In this document: positions 49,640 to 57,290 of the stretch, piece by piece | Numbering within the stretch: the first letter of the stretch is position 1 | Layout of the letters: the number at the start of each line of letters is the position of its first letter | Origin: an uncultured Agathobacter sp. | Lineage (GTDB): Bacteria; Bacillota; Clostridia; Lachnospirales; Lachnospiraceae | DNA: 64,000 nt | Direction of reading: 5' to 3' | Assembly: GCA_945910395.1 (NCBI GenBank) | Contig: CAMDYX010000002.1 | Location: forward strand, 1-64,000 | Notes under the pieces: model-generated | Databases searched by the model: none | The model's input: the letters and a program-made list of their open reading frames with translations, nothing else | What the model was told of the DNA's origin: nothing | Position numbers and translations under genes: made by a program

Positions 49640-50752
49640 TCGCATTTCTGTATAAGCCAGAAGGAATGGTCCGACACCCTTGGCATCATCCTTTACAATC
49701 GGCTCAGACATATAATAGTCATAGGTTCCCGGCCTGTGTGCCGCGCCTCCAAGTCCGGCCACAAGACAGATTCCATCCAGATGCAAATCTCCCTTTTCAT
49801 CGGTGGTGAGATACTTTTCACAGACACCATCAAATGCTTTCTTTCCGTACTGCGCATATTCTGCCGGAAGATAACCGAGGCGAACCCCCTTAAGAAGGGC
49901 ATAGGCCATGATGGAGCTTCCGCTGGTCTCTAAGTAGTTTCGATCCATTCCACCAAAGTTTACAACCTGATACCACATTCCACTTTCATCCTGATACTTA
50001 AGCATTGCATCCATCAGATCCACAAAGGCATCCTTTAAAAGTGTACAGATTTTTTCTTCTGATTTGTCCGCTTTATCAAGGGTATCCAGCAAAGCCATGG
50101 AATACCACCCCAGTGCACGCAGCCAGAAGTTCTGACTAAGTCCCGTCACCTTATCGCACCAGAACATCTCTCTGGAGGAGTCATAGGCATGGTAGTAAAG
50201 ACCGGTCTTAGGATCTCTCATGGTTTCTATCACATTCTTAAACTGATTGTAGATATCCTCATAGTTCTTCTTATTGTTAAATCTTGTCTCATACTCCATA
50301 TAGAAGGGCTGTCCCATATACATGCCGTCCAGCCAGACCTGATTGGGGTAGATATTCTTATGCCAGAAATTTCCCGCTTCTGTACGGGGCATATCCTTTA
50401 TCTGACTATAAATCAAATCAATTGCTTTTCTGTATTTTTCCTTTCCGGTCAGATCATAGAGCTCGAATAAGGTTTTTCCTGCATTTACATTATCAATGTT
50501 CTTTTCTTCTACCTTGTATCCTTCAATGGAGCCATCCTCAAATACCTTTGCGTCAATAAAGGCATCCGCAAAAGCAAAGTATTTCTCATCCTTTGTGATG
50601 GCATACATCTCCATAATTGCTTTAATCATGCATCCGTCAATGTAATCCCATGTAGATTTTTTACCGGCAAGAATTTTCTCGATATTCCAGACCGGGCGGT
50701 CCGGAGTGCTCTTTTCCATCAATTCTTCCATGTACTTTTCAATTTTATCCAT
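49625..50752 (-). CDS. GH105 unsaturated rhamnogalacturonyl hydrolase (second copy)
   Basis: Protein of 375 residues, GH105 (YteR-like): STWDYIDGCMIKAIMEMYAI near residue 30, NQVWLDGMYMGQPFYMEYET near residue 140 with the catalytic Asp, and FWLRALGWYSMALLDTL. ATG 50752 with AAGGAG is preferred over the ORF-track start 50857. Only distantly like the copy at 26725, so the two probably differ in oligosaccharide size or linkage. It stands alone as a transcript between the LacI gene and the repeats. Confidence 0.9.
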   Translation of the reverse strand: MDKIEKYMEELMEKSTPDRPVWNIEKILAGKKSTWDYIDGCMIKAIMEMYAITKDEKYFAFADAFIDAKVFEDGSIEGYKVEEKNIDNVNAGKTLFELYDLTGKEKYRKAIDLIYSQIKDMPRTEAGNFWHKNIYPNQVWLDGMYMGQPFYMEYETRFNNKKNYEDIYNQFKNVIETMRDPKTGLYYHAYDSSREMFWCDKVTGLSQNFWLRALGWYSMALLDTLDKADKSEEKICTLLKDAFVDLMDAMLKYQDESGMWYQVVNFGGMDRNYLETSGSSIMAYALLKGVRLGYLPAEYAQYGKKAFDGVCEKYLTTDEKGDLHLDGICLVAGLGGAAHRPGTYDYYMSEPIVKDDAKGVGPFLLAYTEMRRAGF

Positions 50753-50796
50753 ACTTTGCTCCTTTATGTATTTCATATTTTTTATATTTGTACAAC

Positions 50797-50925
50797 TAAA
50801 AATGAATTTTGCTATTCGAATCCAAACTCTTAAAAAGCGTCGGCACTTAATGAGCAATTCATTGCGAATTTAGTACCGCTACGCTTTTTACGAAGCGGGA
50901 GCGGATTCTGCTTCATGCTTGATTG
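50797..50925. repeat. Repeat family A, copy 5, interrupted by B copy 2
   Basis: AATGAATTTTGCTATTCGAA, TTAAAAAGCGTCGGCACTTAATGAGC and CGAATTTAGTACCGCTACGC match A copy 2 closely. After about 50925 the sequence changes to family B. A-type sequence returns at about 51195-51225 (TTCTGATTCGAATATGTAAATTCATT). The B element therefore appears nested in A. Confidence 0.75.
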
Positions 50926-50937
50926 GTAAATTGTATT

Positions 50938-51202
50938 ATTTCGCCGGTTGATTTTCTTCCAGTACCTAAAATCTATGAAAAAAGCGGCATTTTAAGCGCT
51001 TTTTATGGTCGATTGTATGTTTTCGCCGGATCAATTTTAGCCTGTACCTAAGAAATTGCAAATATTAGGTATACTGCGAAGTCCACTCCTCAAAATAATA
51101 CAATTCGCATGAAAAATCCGCAATTTGAAGCTGTTTTTCAAGGATTTTAGGTATACGCCAGTTCCGGCACCTCAAATCTTGCCAAATTCCACAATTCTGA
51201 TT
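50938..51202. repeat. Repeat family B, copy 2
   Basis: Second copy of the ~265-bp element at 2311-2583, same orientation, about a dozen mismatches by eye (for example CGCCGGATCAATTTTAGCC here against CGCTGGATCACTTTTAGCC). No coding potential beyond short chance ORFs. Together with A copy 5 it fills 50753-51230. Confidence 0.85.
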
Positions 51203-51264
51203 CGAATATGTAAATTCATTTTAAAATATAAATCCAAAATGGTGGATATTTTATTCTTTTTTCA

Positions 51265-51294
51265 TTCGATTGAATGGTATAACTATGCTATAAT
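51265..51294 (+). promoter_or_regulatory. Promoter of the pectinesterase gene
   Basis: TGCTATAAT is an extended -10 (TATAAT at 51289-51294). A weak -35, TTCGAT, is 18 bp upstream. Start codon about 55 bp downstream. Confidence 0.6.
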
Positions 51295-51348
51295 GTCGTT
51301 AAGCATTATATATGCATAGATTTCATTATAGAAAGGATGATTTTTCCT

Positions 51349-52344
51349 ATGAATCAAACTATCTATGTATCAAAAACACGCTCTGGTGCAGATATTTTTC
51401 AAAGTCTAGCAGCAGCGTTGTCTTCTTTAGATAATTCCTCTCAAGAGCTAGTTACAATAGAGATTGCTCCCGGCATCTATCACGAAAAAATTGAAATTCA
51501 CCGAGACAACCTTACCATTGTCGGAACCGGGACAGCGCCGGAGGAAGTGGTGCTTACCTACGCCGATTTTGCTTTCGATGATATGCCCGATGGAAGCAAG
51601 CGCGGAACCTTCCGTTCCTATTCCGTTTTTCTTGATGCAAGCAACGTCACCATGAAGAATCTGACTATCGAAAATGCTTCCGGTGACGAAAATACACACG
51701 GTCAGGCAATTGCCCTCTATGCAGAAGGGGATCATCTATATTTTGAAAACCTTCGATTGATCGGAAGGCAGGACACCCTGTTTACCGGCCCGCTGCCTCC
51801 AAAAGAGCTGCAGCCAAACGGTTTCATCGGTCCAAAGCAATTTGCCCCCCGTATCAATGGGCGCCAGCATTATAAGGACTGCTATATCTGCGGCAACATT
51901 GATTTCATTTTCGGAAGTGCAACCGCTTACTTTGAGCATTGCAGGATAGAATCATTATCTCACAAATCAGAGCAGGATGCAATTCAAGGATACGTTTCTG
52001 CACCATCCACCCCGGAAGGTCAGGAATATGGTTACGTTTTTTATAACTGCAAATTTCTTTCAACAGAATGTGCCGCATCCACCTGTTACCTGGCAAGGCC
52101 CTGGCGAGATTTTGCAAAGGCAGTTTTTATCCGGTGCGAGGTAGGCCCCCATATTCATACGGAGGGTTTCCACGATTGGAACAAGCCAAACGCAAGGGAG
52201 CATGCCTTCTTTGCAGCCTATGGCAACTACCGTCCTTCCGATAGTTCTTCGGAGCCTGAAATATTTTTCCCAAAAGCGCCTTTTGCGAAGAAGCTTTCCA
52301 CAGACGAATCAGCAAAATATAAAAAAGACGAGGTACTCTCATGA
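51349..52344 (+). CDS. Pectin methylesterase, CE8, cytoplasmic
   Basis: Right-handed beta-helix protein of 331 residues. CE8 motifs: IYVSKTRSGADIFQSLAAAL, GIYHEKIEIHRDNLTIVGTG, GQAIALYAEGDHLYFENL, catalytic Asp pair in LIGRQDTLFTG and CGNIDFIFGSATAYFEHC, and the Arg/Trp of LARPWRDFAKAVF. It removes methyl esters from oligogalacturonides. No signal peptide, so it acts on imported pieces. ATG 51349 fits AAAGGA better than 51337, which directly abuts it. ATGA overlap with the next gene. Confidence 0.92.
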   Translation: MNQTIYVSKTRSGADIFQSLAAALSSLDNSSQELVTIEIAPGIYHEKIEIHRDNLTIVGTGTAPEEVVLTYADFAFDDMPDGSKRGTFRSYSVFLDASNVTMKNLTIENASGDENTHGQAIALYAEGDHLYFENLRLIGRQDTLFTGPLPPKELQPNGFIGPKQFAPRINGRQHYKDCYICGNIDFIFGSATAYFEHCRIESLSHKSEQDAIQGYVSAPSTPEGQEYGYVFYNCKFLSTECAASTCYLARPWRDFAKAVFIRCEVGPHIHTEGFHDWNKPNAREHAFFAAYGNYRPSDSSSEPEIFFPKAPFAKKLSTDESAKYKKDEVLS

Positions 52345-52940
52345 AAAAGCAAACAACAATCCTTTTACTTGGGCTTTTAGCTCTCTACGCAGTTTTTACC
52401 ATCATAAACGGCCGTCTGGAAAACCATACCGTAAACGATTCCTCCTATCAGAAGGTGGACCTATCCTCCTGCTCCTTAGTGGACCTCGACGATGACCGTG
52501 TTGCCCTGACCATTCCTTCCGAATATGTATATGGCGCCACTCCCTCGGATCTTGAAAAAACAGCAAATGAGCTTGGATATGAGTCCATTATCCTAAATCA
52601 GGACGGAAGCGCAACCTACACCATCACCAAGGAGCAGCATCAGACAATGTTAAAGGATCTTGCAAAAGGAATCAACGAAAAGCTTGCTGCAATTCCCGGT
52701 TCGGACAAATATGACGATATTTCTTCCATAGAAGCAAACGAGGATTTTACCCAGTATAAGGTTTATCTTTCCACCTCCACCGCCGAATTCAACGAATCCA
52801 TGTCCGTGATGCTATTCAAAATGTACGGCACCATGTATAATTGCTTTAACGGTGTCACGGATGAGACCATTGTAATCGAATATTACAATAAAAACGGCGA
52901 CCTGATTGCGTCCTATGATTCAACACCAATAGAAGAATAA
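52341..52940 (+). CDS. Exported or membrane-anchored protein of unknown function
   Basis: Protein of 199 residues. Residues 7-24 form one hydrophobic segment (TILLLGLLALYAVFTIING), probably a signal anchor without a lipobox. The rest is outside the cell, acidic, and rather like small Firmicute proteins with one alpha/beta domain (TIPSEYVYGATPSDLEKTAN; TVIEYYNKNGDL-like end). I do not recognise it. Translation is coupled to the pectinesterase gene (ATGA). Its 3' end overlaps the isomerase gene on the other strand by 28 bp. Confidence 0.6.
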   Translation: MKKQTTILLLGLLALYAVFTIINGRLENHTVNDSSYQKVDLSSCSLVDLDDDRVALTIPSEYVYGATPSDLEKTANELGYESIILNQDGSATYTITKEQHQTMLKDLAKGINEKLAAIPGSDKYDDISSIEANEDFTQYKVYLSTSTAEFNESMSVMLFKMYGTMYNCFNGVTDETIVIEYYNKNGDLIASYDSTPIEE

Positions 52941-53761
52941 ATGTTTAAAATGTGGTCCTTGGAAAATACTGCGGTTTCCGGTGTGGTATTTTCCAGGGTT
53001 GCATGGATATAGGGCTTTCTGTTCTTGATGAAGGAAAGAATCTGTTCATAGTTCATCTCTCCTTTTCCGCATCCAACGGAAACCAGCTTTCCGTCCTCCA
53101 CAACAAAATCCTTCAAGTGAACCACTGCAATATCGTCCCCGAGAGCTTCGATGGTTTCTTTAAAAATTTCTTCCCGTTTTTCATAATTACTGATATCCAA
53201 AAGATTTACCGGATCGAAAATAATCTGAAGATTCGGTGAGCCAATCTCATCCAAAACCCTTCTTGCACGCTTTGAATTGCAGACAATATGCTTGTAAACC
53301 GGCTCAATTGCCATGATTACTCCCATTTTTTCTGCATATTCCACAACAGGACGAAGATTTCTGATAAAAATCTCAAGAGCCTCCTCGGAATGATTTCTCT
53401 CCTCAAAGGTATAGGCTTCGTTTACTGCGCCGGTTTCGGTTCCCACAACTCCCACATCCAGAAGAGATGCAAAACGGATATGTGCCATATAGCGTTTTGT
53501 AATCTTCTTCAAGCTCTCCGGATTTGGATTTGCCAGATTCAGATAGCAGCCTAACACAGCCACATCCAGTTCATTCTTTTCAAACAGATGCTTTAAGTAA
53601 AGTGCCAGGCCTGGTGTAAGGGCACCGTCATCCGTGGCATACTCACTGATTACTTTTCCCAGCGCCAGATGTCCGCAGGTAAATCCCTGTTCATGGGCAA
53701 TGGCAAGACGCTCCTCAAGGGGAGCCTTTTTGATATCATGTAAGCGAATTCCAATCTGCAT
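52913..53761 (-). CDS. Sugar phosphate isomerase/epimerase (TIM barrel), second copy
   Basis: Protein of 282 residues of the AP-endonuclease-2/xylose-isomerase-like group: MAIEPVYKHIVCNSKRARRV, LQIIFDPVNLLDISNYEKRE, VVHLKDFVVEDGKLVSVGCG, GEMNYEQILSFI. Same family as 19371-20183 but clearly different (conserved opening IRLHD against VRAHDYG). It is downstream of the GH28 gene across repeat A copy 6. The substrate is not known. Confidence 0.8.
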   Translation of the reverse strand: MQIGIRLHDIKKAPLEERLAIAHEQGFTCGHLALGKVISEYATDDGALTPGLALYLKHLFEKNELDVAVLGCYLNLANPNPESLKKITKRYMAHIRFASLLDVGVVGTETGAVNEAYTFEERNHSEEALEIFIRNLRPVVEYAEKMGVIMAIEPVYKHIVCNSKRARRVLDEIGSPNLQIIFDPVNLLDISNYEKREEIFKETIEALGDDIAVVHLKDFVVEDGKLVSVGCGKGEMNYEQILSFIKNRKPYIHATLENTTPETAVFSKDHILNIYSSIGVES

Positions 53762-53790
53762 GTTCTCTCTCCAATCTAATGTATTTATTT

Positions 53791-53893
53791 AATCCCATTT
53801 CAAAATTGTGTTCCCGAATGAATTTGCGTATTTGAATCAGAACGTTTAAATAGCAAAGTTCATTCTCAGGAACACAATTCCAAAAAGGGATTT
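53791..53893. repeat. Repeat family A, copy 6 (core deleted, long hairpin)
   Basis: AATCCCATTTCAAAATTGTG through GAATGAATTTGCGTATT faces AATAGCAAAGTTCATTCTCA and GGAACACAATT...GGGATT: arms of about 45 bp pair around a short ATCAGAACG loop. The family core is missing. It lies between the GH28 stop and the isomerase start; nothing else is in 53762-53953. Confidence 0.85.
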
Positions 53894-53953
53894 TATTTAT
53901 GAGCTTTATGAAATGAATTTTCATATGCTCAAATTTAGAAGAAAAATATTCTT

Positions 53954-55909
53954 CTATTTTAAAATTTCATCAACCTCTTCCAGTACTACCGCGTCGCCGT
54001 CCTGACCTTCTATGGAAACATTGTCAAGCACAATCTTTTTGATATTTCTTGCGAAAATTCCTTTTCTGGTGCAGGCATCCACGCCGTTTGACATTGCAGG
54101 CACATCGCACTTTGGATTGTCTGCATAGCCTACCTTGATATTGCGCATCACAATTTCATCGATCTTCTGTTCCGGAAGTCCCTCCAGATATGCCGCTGCA
54201 ACATGGCAGTTCTTAGCGTCAATATCTTCAAAGACCAACGTTTTTATGTATGGAGTGCGGTCATCTACCGGATACGCTTCTCTGCTCTGGACATACTCTG
54301 TCTTACCATCCGGGTCACAGAAATAAAAACTGTTTGCAACAAACGGGGTCATCACATGGTCCATGTCGATTCTTCGGAAAACAATCTGGTCTAAGACGGC
54401 ATCCTTTCCTCTTCCTCGTCTCGTCTTAATGCGAAGTCCTCTGTCAGTATGGGAAAATACACAGTCCTCTACGATAAGGCTCTTCACACCTCCCGCCATC
54501 TCACTTCCCACAGTCACGGCACCGTGTCCGTTCTCCATCAGGCAGTGCTGAATATGGATATCCTCGGACGGCTGCTTGCACTTCTTTCCCATATAAATTT
54601 TTCCGGATTTAACAGCAATGCAGTCGTCTCCCAAGGAGAACTTCACTCCTGCAATCTCTACCCGGCGGCAGGATTCCGGATCAAGTCCATCGGTATTCGG
54701 AGAATCGGATGGATTTTGCACATTGACATTATAAAATCCAAGATCATCACTAAAATACGGATGGATGGTCCAGCTCGGGCTATTCTTAAGTGTTACTCCC
54801 TGCAGTACTACATGGTTACAATGATTGATATAGAAAAGTCTTGGGCGGTATGCTCCATTCATCTGCTTCGGATTTTTCCACCAATCCTCCTTGGATGCAT
54901 TTCCATTTATGGTTCCTTCTCCATAGATGGTTACATTGCTAATCTCCACACCGGTAATGATGCCTGCATACATCGGGAGCGGATTGCCCTCCCAGGTTCC
55001 CAGATTATATTCATCACTTCCGTCGCTAAGCGGAATAGTTCCCTCAAAAATCGGAAACTGGGTGCGGTCTGTCATAGCGCGAAGCTCTGCATCCTTTTCA
55101 AGCTCGATGTTTGCGCCGCTCTTTAAGAAAAGACTGGTAATGGAATATACACCTTTTGGAATCAGCACTCTTCCATCCTTTGGACAGGATAAAATTGCAG
55201 CCTGAAGGAATTTTGTATCATCCTGCACACCGTCGCCCTTTGCACCATACTGCTTTACGTTCAGGGTAACGGATTCATGTCTGGTTGAAACAGAAATCCT
55301 TCCGCAGATATTCTTATCGGCATTTAGCACAACCACATCATAGCTGTGCTCCGGTTTTAAATCATAGATACTGCATACAACGGTTTTTGCATCCTGAGTC
55401 TTTACCCCATTTACATAAATCTCGTACCGGTCCGTGGTCTGGTACAATCCGGCTCCGCAGATCTTAAGAGCAGCACTTCTTGCCGTTACATGTAAAAGCT
55501 TAAGTGTCAGTTCCTCCGGTATTTCGGAAAAATCCTTCTTCTCCTTTTCCTCTCTGAAAAGACTCTCTACCTGCTCCTTCAGCAAAAAGCCCTTCTCAAT
55601 GGCTCTTTGGGCAAGCCTTACAAGACATTCCTTTTTGTCCGCTTCCTGCGAGCAGGTACAGGCGGCCAGCTCTTTGATCAGAAAAACCAGACGATCCTGC
55701 AGGGAACGATACAGCTCATATATCTGAAAATCCATAAAATCCAAAGTATCCGCAAGGGCTTCCATATAGTTAAGCTTCTCTTCTTTTGCAAGCTCCTCTG
55801 GATTTACCGAAAGAAGAGTCTGTGTAATTTCAATATAACAATCCTTTTTCCCTTCCTCCTTCTGTTTTTTCATTAACATTGGCATTGACTGATAATTCAT
55901 ATTTCCCAT
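53954..55909 (-). CDS. GH28 polygalacturonase with N-terminal helical and Fn3-like domains
   Basis: Protein of 651 residues. GH28 beta-helix from about residue 215: SDSPNTDGLDPESC (NTD), FSLGDDCIAVKSG (DD), NGHGAVTVGSEMAGGV (His), TDRGLRIKTRRGRG (RIKT). This fits an exo-acting form that releases galacturonate for UxaC. Residues 1-130 are a helical domain I do not recognise (KLNYMEALADTLDFMDFQIY), and 135-210 look like an Fn3 module. No signal peptide. ATG 55909 with GGAGGA is preferred over TTG 55924. The MATE gene ends 15 bp upstream. Confidence 0.9.
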   Translation of the reverse strand: MGNMNYQSMPMLMKKQKEEGKKDCYIEITQTLLSVNPEELAKEEKLNYMEALADTLDFMDFQIYELYRSLQDRLVFLIKELAACTCSQEADKKECLVRLAQRAIEKGFLLKEQVESLFREEKEKKDFSEIPEELTLKLLHVTARSAALKICGAGLYQTTDRYEIYVNGVKTQDAKTVVCSIYDLKPEHSYDVVVLNADKNICGRISVSTRHESVTLNVKQYGAKGDGVQDDTKFLQAAILSCPKDGRVLIPKGVYSITSLFLKSGANIELEKDAELRAMTDRTQFPIFEGTIPLSDGSDEYNLGTWEGNPLPMYAGIITGVEISNVTIYGEGTINGNASKEDWWKNPKQMNGAYRPRLFYINHCNHVVLQGVTLKNSPSWTIHPYFSDDLGFYNVNVQNPSDSPNTDGLDPESCRRVEIAGVKFSLGDDCIAVKSGKIYMGKKCKQPSEDIHIQHCLMENGHGAVTVGSEMAGGVKSLIVEDCVFSHTDRGLRIKTRRGRGKDAVLDQIVFRRIDMDHVMTPFVANSFYFCDPDGKTEYVQSREAYPVDDRTPYIKTLVFEDIDAKNCHVAAAYLEGLPEQKIDEIVMRNIKVGYADNPKCDVPAMSNGVDACTRKGIFARNIKKIVLDNVSIEGQDGDAVVLEEVDEILK

Positions 55910-55924
55910 TGAATCTTCCTCCAA

Positions 55925-57286
55925 CTATTTCTTTTTTATTACTTCCTTTTTCCAAAAGCCAAACAAATACAAAATATACAGAACGACTGCAGCGATTCCG
56001 TTACTTATTACAACGGAAAACCATACGCTTCGCACTCCCAGCATCAGGAAATTCTCACAGATATACAGAGTTCCCAATCGAAAAATCCACAGTCTTGCTA
56101 TATCAATTCCCATATTCACAAGCGTATGACCGCTTCCTCTGAAAAGTCCGCTTGTTGCATCATGGACACCATTCGTAAAACACCAGAACGCCATGATACT
56201 GAGGAAATCAGCGGCGTAAGCAATCACCTGGGGGTCGCTGCTAAAAATGCTTACAATTGCTGTGGATACCGCCTGCATCGAAAGAATTCTTCCGCCGACA
56301 AACAAGAACACTACTGACATATTTCGTGCCATCTTGTATCCCTTTGCAGCCCGGTCGAATTGCTTTGCCCCACAATTCTGTCCCACAATTATGGATGTGG
56401 CTGCTCCGATTCCGTTTGACGGAAGAGAGATCAGCCCATTCACCTTATTACCGATTCCATAGGCTGCCATTGCCTGGGTCCCATAAGAAAAGACACTTTT
56501 ACTCATAAGCAGAAATCCCAACTGCATGGTACTTCCTCCTATTGCGCTTGGAAGTCCTACCACCAAGATATTTTTCAGCTTTTCTCTCTCAAACCGAAGC
56601 ATGGACAGCTCTAAATAAATTAAATTCTTCCTGTTATGCAGCATGACAAATGCAATCCCGGCGGGAATCGCTTTGGCAATTACTGTGGCAAGGGCCGCAC
56701 CGGAGACTCCCCAATGAAGCACCAGCATAAGAATCGGGTCAAGCAGCATGTTTATGAGGATTCCCATAAGATTAAGAAGCATTGGCCGAACCGTATCCCC
56801 GGTCGCCTGATGAATTGCCACATACATATTCACAATATACAAAAAAGGCATATCCATAATCACCAGCTGCAGATAGGTTTTGCTTTTTAGGAAGGTATCT
56901 CCCTCTGCCCCCAGCCACGATACAATATTCGGTGCAAACACTGCGCAAAGCACTCCACAGGTAACTGAGAAAATCATTGCACATGCAAAAATCTGATTTG
57001 CCATGGACTTGGCATCGTCGTCCTGCCTTGCACCCAAATACTGGGAAATCAAGACAGAGGCAGCTACTGTAAGTCCGGATCCAAAATTGATAATCATATT
57101 CTGCACCGGTGTAACCAGATTGATGGCTGCAAGCTCCGTAGTTCCCAGCTTTCCCAACCAGAAGGTATCGGTAAGGTTGTACATGGTTTGCAGAAAACTA
57201 TTGATCACAACCGGAATCGCCAGCATCAGGATAACCTTTACCATATTTCCGGATAAAATCTCTTCTCGATCTAAATTTTGTTTCAT
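55925..57286 (-). CDS. MATE family multidrug/metabolite exporter
   Basis: Twelve-helix membrane protein of 453 residues. MATE features: MLAIPVVINSFLQTMYNLTD, FWLGKLGTTELAAINLVTPV, the inner repeat GLPSAIGGSTMQLGFLLMSK, and GAATSIIVGQNCGAKQFDRA. It is between ankyrin-GH43 (4-bp gap) and GH28 (about 15 bp), so it is in a pectin operon. It may export a sugar-derived product or toxic compound; MATE substrates cannot be read from sequence. Confidence 0.93.
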   Translation of the reverse strand: MKQNLDREEILSGNMVKVILMLAIPVVINSFLQTMYNLTDTFWLGKLGTTELAAINLVTPVQNMIINFGSGLTVAASVLISQYLGARQDDDAKSMANQIFACAMIFSVTCGVLCAVFAPNIVSWLGAEGDTFLKSKTYLQLVIMDMPFLYIVNMYVAIHQATGDTVRPMLLNLMGILINMLLDPILMLVLHWGVSGAALATVIAKAIPAGIAFVMLHNRKNLIYLELSMLRFEREKLKNILVVGLPSAIGGSTMQLGFLLMSKSVFSYGTQAMAAYGIGNKVNGLISLPSNGIGAATSIIVGQNCGAKQFDRAAKGYKMARNMSVVFLFVGGRILSMQAVSTAIVSIFSSDPQVIAYAADFLSIMAFWCFTNGVHDATSGLFRGSGHTLVNMGIDIARLWIFRLGTLYICENFLMLGVRSVWFSVVISNGIAAVVLYILYLFGFWKKEVIKKK

Positions 57287-57290
57287 CTTC

